Source: Podarcis raffonei (Eukaryota > Chordata > Lepidosauria > Squamata > Lacertidae). Taken from it: DNA of 64,000 bases. Of this stretch, positions 56,700-64,000 are shown piece by piece. Positions within the stretch are counted from its first letter, which is position 1, and each line of letters opens with the position of its first letter. The notes beneath the pieces were generated by a model, which saw only the letters and a program-made list of their open reading frames with translations, did no database searches and was not told where the DNA came from. The position numbers and the translations under genes were made by a program. The DNA lies in the NCBI RefSeq assembly GCF_027172205.1, contig NC_070606.1, forward strand, positions 95,180,534 through 95,244,533. The letters run 5' to 3'.

Positions 56700-58780
56700 C
56701 TAGTTTGTTTGTTTTTTAAATAAAATATTTATTAACGTTTTTAAAGGTACAAAAAGAAAAATCAAGGAAAACATCATTTTAAACAAAAAAAAATGAAATA
56801 CAAAAAAGAAAGGTCAAAAAAGAACAAAGAATTAAAATCCCTTAAACAAAAAGAAAAATCAAGAAAAAATACAGCAAATCTTCCCATTTGTTTTCTTTCA
56901 TTAGCTTATTTCCCTGACCTCACACCTCCCTTTTTTTGTATTCTAAGTCAGTTATCCATTTCAGCAAATCCTTTCCCTCTTTTCAAATTTTTGTCCTGTA
57001 AATTTATTTCGAGGTTTCTTGCCCTGCCAGACAAATCTAGAGATATCTCGCTGCCACTTCTTGAAACACTCCATTTTATCTAATATTTGCAATGTTTGAA
57101 ACAAAAACAACATCATTGGCAATACATTCATCTTTATCGCAGCAATTCGGCCTAGCAATGATAACTTCAGGTTTACCATATTTCTAAATCCTTTTTCACT
57201 TCCATCCAACATTTTTCATAATTATCCTTAAACAGATTCACATTCTTGGCAGTCATGTTAACCCCTAGGTATTTCACTTTCTTAACCAGTGTTAACCCTG
57301 TCTCCTTCTGAAACCTTTCTCTCTCCATCACTGTTAGATTTTTCTCTAAGACTTTAGTTTTCATCTTATTCAACTTAAATCCCGCTACTTGTCCGAATTC
57401 TTGAATCAATTCCAGTACTTTTTTGGTACTAGATTCTGGCTCCTGTAGTGTCAATACCAAATCGTCAGCAAATGCTTTTAGTTTGTACTGTTTAGCTCCA
57501 ACTTGTATACCTTTAACTGTTTGGTCCCTTCTAATCATGTTTAGAAGAACCTCCAGGACCGATATAAAAAGCAATGGAGAGATTGGGCAACCTTGTCGTG
57601 TTCCTTTCTCTATCTTAAATTCTTCCGTCACCACATTATTCACAATTAATTTAGCCTTTTGTTCTGAATAAATTGCACCTATACCATTTTCAAAACCTTG
57701 ACCAACCCCCATCCCCTGTAAATTTTTCTTCATAAAACTCCAAGAAATGTTGTCAAAAGCTTTCTCCGCATCCACAAATATCAAAACTGCTTTGGTATTA
57801 ATATTCACTTGTAACTTTTCTAAAATGTTAATTATGTTCCTCGTGTTATCAGACAAGTGTCTACCCGGGAGAAAGCCAGCTTGGTCTTTATGAATTTCTT
57901 CTACTAATACCTTTTTTAGTCTCTTAGCCAAAATGTCTGCAAAGATTTTATAGTCCACATTAAGCAAAGATATGGGGCGGTAATTCTTAAGCTGTGTCTT
58001 CTCAGCCTCTATTTTCGGTATAAGTGTAATATAAGCTTCCTTCCACGACTCTGGTGCCTTTTTCCCTTCCAATATTCCATTACACACTTCCATTAAAGGC
58101 TGTATTATCCATTCTTTCAAGGTTCTGTAATATCTTGAAGTCAAACCGTCCGGTCCTGGGGATTTACCCAATTTCATATTCTGGATGGCCCCTTCTATCT
58201 CTTGCTCCGTTATTTTATAATTTAGCATTAACTTATTTTCTTGAGAGATTTTTTGTAGTCCATTTATTTTCAAAAAACTATCTATATCCATTTGTTTCTG
58301 AGTTTCCTGTGTATATAGTTGTTTAAAATACCTCTGAAAACACTTTCTAATCTCCACTGGATTCTGTATGTTTTTCCCTTCTACTTCCAAATTTGTAATA
58401 GTATTAAGTTTCTGTCTTTTTTTCATTTGCCAAGCCAGTAGTTTTCCACATTTGTTTGCCGATTCAAATGTCTTTTGTCTCATCTGTTTAATTTTCCATT
58501 CTATTTCCTGATTTATCATTTTCATGTATTGTACTTGATGTAACATTATCTCTTTAAAAATCTCCTGCGATTTTGGCTTCGCTCTCAGTTTCTTCTCTCC
58601 TTCCTTTATTTTCTCCAAGATCTTGTCTTTTTTCTCATTTTGGACTCTCTTTTGGATCGCATTCTGTTGTATCAAGAATCCTCTCATGACCGCTTTACTT
58701 GCGTCCCAAATTACTCTTTTTTCTACAGTGGTATTCATATTTATCTCAAAATAGTCTCTCAAAGTTTTTTGGGCCTTCTT
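56700..58780 (-). mobile_element. L1 LINE, 5'-truncated, inserted into BovB
   Basis: Most of ORF2 after the endonuclease. The RT shows GKSPGPDGLTSRYYR, ISLLNVDYKIFADILAKRL, FVDAEKAFDN, GTRQGCPISPLLF and the catalytic FADD, all of L1 type. Downstream LSLLGRIAAIKMNVLP follows. The tail at 56700-56760 is A-rich on the minus strand. The frame changes near 57180-57210, and there is no endonuclease, so the copy is dead. Confidence 0.9.
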
Positions 58781-60065
58781 GGTCACCATCAGGGTCTTTC
58801 CCAGGGAGTCTTCTCTTCTCATGAGGTGGCCAAAGTATTGGAGCCTCAGCTTCGGGATCTATCCTTCCAGTGAGCACTCAGGGCTGATTTCCTTAAGAAT
58901 GGATAGGTTTGATCTTCTTGCAGTCCATGGGACTCTCAAGAGTCTCCTCCAGCACCATAATTCAAAAGCATCAATTCTTCGGCGATCAGCCTTCTTTATG
59001 GTCCAGCTCTCACTTCCATACATCACTACTGGGAAAACCATAGCTTTAACTATATGGACCTTTGTTGGCAAGGTAATGTCTCTGCTTTTTAAGATGCTGT
59101 CTAGGTTTGTCATTGCTTTTCTCTCAAGAAGCAGACGTCTTTTAATTTCGTGACTGCTGTCACCATATGCAGTGATCATGGAGCCCAAGAAAGTAAAATC
59201 TCTCACTGCCTCCATTTCTTCCCTTTCTATTTGCCAGGAGGTGATGGGACCAGTGGCCATGATCTTAGTTCTTTTGATGTTGAGCTTCAGACCATATTTT
59301 GCGCTCTCCTCTTTCACCCTCATCAAGAGGTTCTTTAATTCCCCCTCACTTTCTGCCATCAATGTTAAGTCATCTGCATATCTGAGGTTGTTGATATTTC
59401 TTCCGGTAATCTTAATTCCAGCTTGGGATTCATCCAGTCCAGCCTTTCGCATGATGAATTCTGCATATAAGTTAAATAAGCAAGGAGACAATATACAGCC
59501 TTGTCATACTCCTTTCCCAATTTTGAACCAATCAGTTGTTCCATATCCAGTTCTAACTGTAGCTTCTTGTCTCACATAGAGATTTCTCAGGAGACAGATG
59601 AGGTGATCAGGCACTCCCATTTCTTTAAGAACTTGCCATAGTTTGCTGTGGTCGACACAGTCAAAGGCTTTTGCATAGTCAATGAAGCAGAAGTAGATGT
59701 CTTTCTGGAACTCTCTAGCTTTCTCCATAATCCAGCGCATGTTTGCAATTTGGTCTCTGGTTCCTCTGCCCCTTCGAAATCCAGCTTGTACTTCTGGGAG
59801 TTCTTGGTCCACATACTGCTTAAGCCTACCTTATAGAATTATAAGCATAACCTTGCTAGCATGTGAAATGAGTGTAATTGTGCGGCAGTTGGAGCATTCT
59901 TTGGCACTGCCCTTCTTTGGGATTGGGATGTGGACTGATCATCTCCAATCCTCTGGCCACTGCTGAGTTTCCCAAACTTGGTGGCATATTGAGTGTAGCA
60001 CTTTAACAGCATCATCTTTAAAGATTTTAAATAGTTCAGCTGGAATTTGCCATTTCTGGGTATCA
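58781..60065 (-). mobile_element. BovB LINE, main piece
   Basis: RT motifs of BovB: FCFIDYAKAFDCVDH, then SPCLFNLYAEFIMRKAG, the catalytic YADD, and downstream ILKSRDITLPTKVHIVKAM, YGSESWTIKKADRRRID and CWRRLLRVPWTARRSN. There is an in-frame stop near 59504 and the endonuclease is missing (5' truncation). The frame runs on to REDSLGKTLMV at about 58785, where the L1 begins. Confidence 0.92.
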
Positions 60066-60287
60066 GCAATTTTCTGGGAAGTTTTAAAAAGGCAACAGGG
60101 GTAGAGATCTCAGATAATGTGTAGCAGGCTGGAGGCTGCTGAAAAAAGAATGTGTTTGCATTCACCAGAGGGAACAGGACAACTTTGGCTGAGGTGCAAA
60201 CTGTCCAAACTTTCTGAACTGTAGTCTGAACAGGCAGTGGGCTCATCTGGGTAAGAGAAAGAAAATCTGTGCTCTGTAGGATGTGAC
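60066..60287. other. Sequence between BovB and Copia
   Basis: No feature recognised; ends at the Copia insertion site. Confidence 0.5.
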
Positions 60288-60667
60288 TGTTGGCTATTTG
60301 CAGTTTAGTAGCGCAGAGAGCTTGCTGGGGAGACCATGCATTAAAAAATAAAGGACTCAAAAATAACTTAAACAAGGTTTTAATAAGAAAAACAAAAACT
60401 CCTTTTACACTAAATACATTAACAACCAAACCAGACCCAACCACCAACCCATCCCCCAGGGTAATGGGAGAGCTAGGTGCTGCTCCTTATATACTACACC
60501 CAAATGCTGACACACCTTAATCAAATACACTCAACAGCACCTGCTACGTTTCACAGCTGTAAAGCTGGGTCTCGTTATCTTACTCTGGCCCTTGCTCTGG
60601 CCCCTTAAAGACATACACATCGGGTGGAACAATGATGAACCTTTACATTTAAAGAAACCATTCAACA
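60288..60667 (-). repeat. Copia 3' LTR
   Basis: A 380-base repeat, from TGTTGGCTATT to CATTCAACA on the plus strand. Confidence 0.92.
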
Positions 60668-60683
60668 TTTCCCCTGCGGTTCA

Positions 60684-61292
60684 TCATTGTGGAACAAAAA
60701 CATAAAGCATATTTTGTACATGTCTTTCATGTGTAACCTTTGGAAGTGCTTTAGTAAAAATGTCCGCAATTTGATTGTCACCTGGAACATATTCAAATAC
60801 AATCATTTCGTCAGCAATTAGTTTCTTTACAAACTGTAAACGTAACCTTAAGACTCTAGTGCGCTGCGTATTGGTCTCTGAACACAGGATAGCAAGTCCG
60901 CTCTGGGAATCAAGGTAAACTTTTACTGGTAGTGTTACTTGCATCTGTAGGTCTGCAAATACTTGCAGATACCATTCTACATCACGAGTGGCCTGAACGC
61001 ATGCACATAATTCACTCTCTGTTGTGGAGAGACAAATAATGGTTTGTGTCTGGGACTTCCATTCAAATGGACAACCATTATAACAAAACACCATACCAGA
61101 CACACCCCTGCAATTATTTTGTTCCACTGCATGAGATGCATCGCAGAAAATTTCAAAACCTTTGTCAATACATGTTGTAAACTGCAACCTATAATGTTTG
61201 GTGTGTTTAAGGTAATTTCTGAACATCATTGTAGCTTTTTGGCTCAAAAACTGCCTTATTGGCATACACAGTATTAAAATGTTCATCTGCAA
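60684..61292 (-). mobile_element. Copia RNase H region
   Basis: Fossil part with FCDASHAV, the STTESELCA segment and a YLDSQSGLAI motif, followed by the typical end ADIFTKALPK. Confidence 0.9.
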
Positions 61293-63846
61293 AACGTTGT
61301 GGCTTCTGTCTCTTTCTATCTGAACGTCTCAGTCCGGAAGGAGAGTCAGACTCCTCAGACTTAATGGGACTAAGTGAACCACTAGTTTCAGGTTGTAAAT
61401 CATTATCAGATTGAAGAGATGCCTGTAGGCTAAGCTCACGGTCAGAAAACTCAAGAGAATCTAACCTCCCCTCGGGTGCCTGTGACTTTAAATCATCAAA
61501 CAAATCAGATTCAACAGACTTTTTGTCTTTTTCCATTAATTCAGAAGCACCATTTCCTGCTGCTGCTGCTTCTTCCTCTTCTTCCTCAGTATTATCTATA
61601 CCATCAGTATCTTGGAAGACAGCAACTCCATTCCAATTTACAGTTTGTATCATGCTTCTGGTAATATGAAATTTGCCAGTTGCTGGTATGTAAATTCTGT
61701 ACGCCCCCTGCTGGTAGCCCATTAATTTTCCCTGGACACTACGTTCACCCAATTTCTGCTTAGCGGGATAATGCATTGTTACATCTGAACCCCAAATGCG
61801 TAGGTATTTCAGATTAGGGCGTTTTTTAAACAGCTTCTCATAGGGGGTGACATCTAAACCAGAATGATAACTGCGATTTCTAACATAACAAAACGCATTA
61901 AGCGCTTCAGCCCAAAAGTCTTTGGACAGATTAGCATCGTGCAGATACGTTTTAACCCCTGCCTGTAGGTCACGCTGCACAACTTCAACAAGCCCATTTT
62001 GCCAGGGACTTCGAGGGCAAGATAACTCATGAGTAGTCCCCTGCGCTTCCAGGAAATTCTCAAAATCCTCAGAAACAAATTCTCCACCCCGGTCAGAAAA
62101 CAGGTTCTTAATAGGTTTGTTAAAGTGCGTTTTTACCCAGTTGCAAAAAACTTTGTACTTCTCAAATGCTTGGGACTTCTCAGCTATTGCATAAGTCCAA
62201 CAATATCTACTATACTGGTCTATCAGAGTAAGCCAGTACTTAGAACCTCCTAATGATGGTGGGAGTGGCCCAACTAAATCACAGTGTACACGCTCAAATG
62301 GCTCAGTTACTTTCCTATCTGAGCACCTACCCTTGCGTGCAACCTTAATCTTATTCTTGCAACAGGATAGACATTGCATAAAGAATTTACATGGTTTTAA
62401 GTTGAGGCCATTAACAATATTCTTTGTCTTAATTACATCAGCAAAATTCAGGTGTCCCAGAATTCTGTGCGCCTCATGGACACACCCGGAATGTGGCCTT
62501 ACATTCCTCAACCCCTGGCTTGACTGTGCTGCTCTGCAATTTATAGGCGATTGGGAGTAGGTGCGAAAATACAGTCTATATAAACCATCAGATTCCCGGG
62601 CATATAATAGACGTTTGTTCCCATCGAAAAACTCACACATTGACTTTAAGAAACGCACAGTTATGCCTTGACGAGCAAAGCACCTTACTGACAATAAATT
62701 GTCCACTGACGGGTAGTAAATGCAGTTCGCTATCGTAATGTTTAAAGAGTCAAGTTTAACGGTACCCCTGCCAAGCGACTGCAAGACTTGTGAATTGGCT
62801 AAATGTACATTACCAATTTCCTCTTCGAAAGAAATAAACAAGCTTCGATCGTTGCAAATATGCTGAGATGCTCCTGAGTCCACAACAAAAGACTTCCACT
62901 TGGCACGTTTAAGTCTTTTACGATCTGTTGTCCTAGCATGGAAAACTCGCGGCTCGTTTCTGTCTCTACTATACGATGTCGGCTGCTGGGCTGACAACCG
63001 TGACTGACGAACAGAAACAGGCTTGGGAGTACTTTGCTTTCTTTTGGATCTGCAGTCCTTTGCAAAATGTCCTTGTTTATTGCAGAACCAACAACGCTTT
63101 GCAGCTTTAAATACAGTTGTATCACCACAAGTTTGCATATGGCGTTCCTCATTACTTCTGGAAATAGGAGTGCTTATGGCACAAGCCTCCATTCTGTCCA
63201 ACTCGCCCATTAATCTTGCCGTTACCCCTTCCACAGTTAATTGTGCTGGTGGAACGGCAGATATCTGGCTAGCTATACCATCAAAGTCCTCATTAAGGGA
63301 ACAAAGAATGATAAAAACATACTGAATATCAGGTATGTCCATGTCCCTTCGAATTAATTCGCCGCGTATTGCCTCCAGACGTCTCAAGTGTGCTGCCAAA
63401 TCACCACCAGGCTGCAACTTCGTCTGGTACAACTGCTTGAAAAACGTCAATGCAGATGCTGACTCTTTTCTAACATGCACTGCTGCAAGACTGTCCCACA
63501 TTTCTTTGGCAGTTTTCTTATTTCTTATATAGACTACTTGCTGGTCGCTGACTGCCAAATTAATTATCGCCCTGGCTTTTGCATCTCCTTTCGACCAAGC
63601 ATTAGTCACAGGGTCAGGAGGGTCATCAGTTACATAGGTCCATACTTCTCTAGAGGTCAAAAGCGCCTCCACGCGAAAAGACCATAAACTATAGTTCTCA
63701 TCTGTTAGCTGTGGGAAGACCAGAGCCTTCTCAGCTTCAGGAACCCGGTCAACCATTCTGGAACTCTTCCAGACCCACAGAACTACGCTAACAGGAGAAG
63801 GAGTTTTCAAACCTTTCTCAGAGTCCAAAAATATGCAGTCATCCAC
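61207..63846 (-). mobile_element. Copia gag-protease-integrase region
   Basis: Fossil part. Gag resembles UBN2-type Copia gag and has the knuckle CWFCNKQGHFAKDC. The protease has VVDSGASQHIC. The integrase has an H-x-H/C-x2-C N-terminus and the core motifs DLVGP, FSDRGGEF and the downstream Glu region. A Glu/Ser-rich stretch follows. Confidence 0.92.
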
Positions 63847-63853
63847 TCAGCAT

Positions 63854-63867
63854 CTGGGCCCATAACC
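63854..63867 (-). other. Copia primer-binding site, internal initiator-tRNA match
   Basis: On the minus strand GGTTATGGGCCCAG is the complement of 14 bases of the anticodon stem-loop of vertebrate initiator tRNA-Met. It lies a few bases inside the 5' LTR. Drosophila copia is known to prime from an internal cleaved half of the same tRNA. Confidence 0.85.
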
Positions 63868-63872
63868 AAAGA

Positions 63873-64000
63873 TGTTGGCTATTTGCAGTTTAGTAGCGCA
63901 GAGAGCTTGCTGGGGAGACCATGCATTAAAAAATAAAGGACTCAAAAATAACTTAAACAAGGTTTTAATAAGAAAAACAAAAACTCCTTTTACACTAAAT
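63873..64000 (-). repeat. Copia 5' LTR (partial)
   Basis: Identical to 60288-60415 as far as the window goes. Confidence 0.93.

Larger units (their letters stand above)
60288..64000 (-). mobile_element. Ty1/Copia LTR retrotransposon, young, runs off window
   Basis: A minus-strand Copia element: 3' LTR 60288-60667, a polypurine tract just inside it (GCAGGGGAAA on the minus strand), RNase H region about 60684-61292, integrase, protease and gag within 61207-63846, a primer-binding site at 63854-63867, and the first 128 bases of the 5' LTR from 63873. The order gag-protease-integrase before RNase H is that of Copia, not Gypsy. The two LTRs are identical over the visible 128 bases, so it is young. 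It appears broken. Confidence 0.93.

Noticed and set aside
1-64000. CRISPR arrays, operons, riboswitches or bacterial defence genes
   Set aside because: None seen. The window is vertebrate; tandem arrays are microsatellites, and the phage-like nuclease has eukaryotic gene structure.

Overview
The window looks like a squamate reptile (lizard-type) chromosome segment. It carries Sauria SINEs with BovB-type tails, a BovB LINE, L2/CR1-type LINE tails ending in (AAT)n, and SINEs headed by tRNA-Ala-like and tRNA-Lys-like sequence. It also has pogo/Tigger-like MITEs, and vertebrate genes with long introns and GT-AG splice sites.

Three host genes can be reconstructed. (1) ABCF3, minus strand: 21 coding exons between 56049 and 33517 join without a phase break into a 712-residue twin-ABC ATPase. 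(2) A PHF13/PHF23-type PHD-finger gene, minus strand: six coding exons between 29348 and 23863 join into 330 residues. It lies directly downstream of ABCF3. Human PHF13 is on 1p36 and PHF23 sits beside DVL2 on 17p13, while ABCF3 lies near DVL3 on 3q27, so this gene fits the missing third 2R paralog. (3) A plus-strand gene with one coding exon (16821-17999) encoding a 392-residue YqaJ/lambda-exonuclease-type nuclease with all core catalytic residues. It has a strong splice acceptor just upstream and probably a non-coding first exon in the CpG island at 9660-10070. It converges tail to tail on the PHD-finger gene.

Layout: 1-4822 is a young Ty3/Gypsy element (minus). 4823-9650 holds old repeat debris, a possible solo LTR, a 5' half of tRNA-Gly, a LINE 3' fragment and MITEs. 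9660-19290 is the YqaJ gene, whose intron holds CR1 remnants, a SINE and a Copia solo LTR with a target-site duplication. 19290-22300 is intergenic with CR1, Sauria SINE and a MITE. 22300-30060 is the PHD-finger gene with its CpG-island promoter. 30060-32360 is intergenic. 32360-56200 is ABCF3, with a nearly full-length L2-like LINE in intron 6. 56200-60287 is a CR1-tailed SINE remnant and a BovB LINE split by a 5'-truncated L1. 60288-64000 is a young Ty1/Copia element (minus) running off the window.

The genes do not form an operon or an obvious shared pathway: ABCF3 is a cytosolic ABC-F ATPase, the PHD protein a likely H3K4me3 reader, and the YqaJ protein a likely nuclease of unknown role. 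Exon joins were worked out by hand from splice signals, reading phase and remembered family sequences. No alignment or database search was run.
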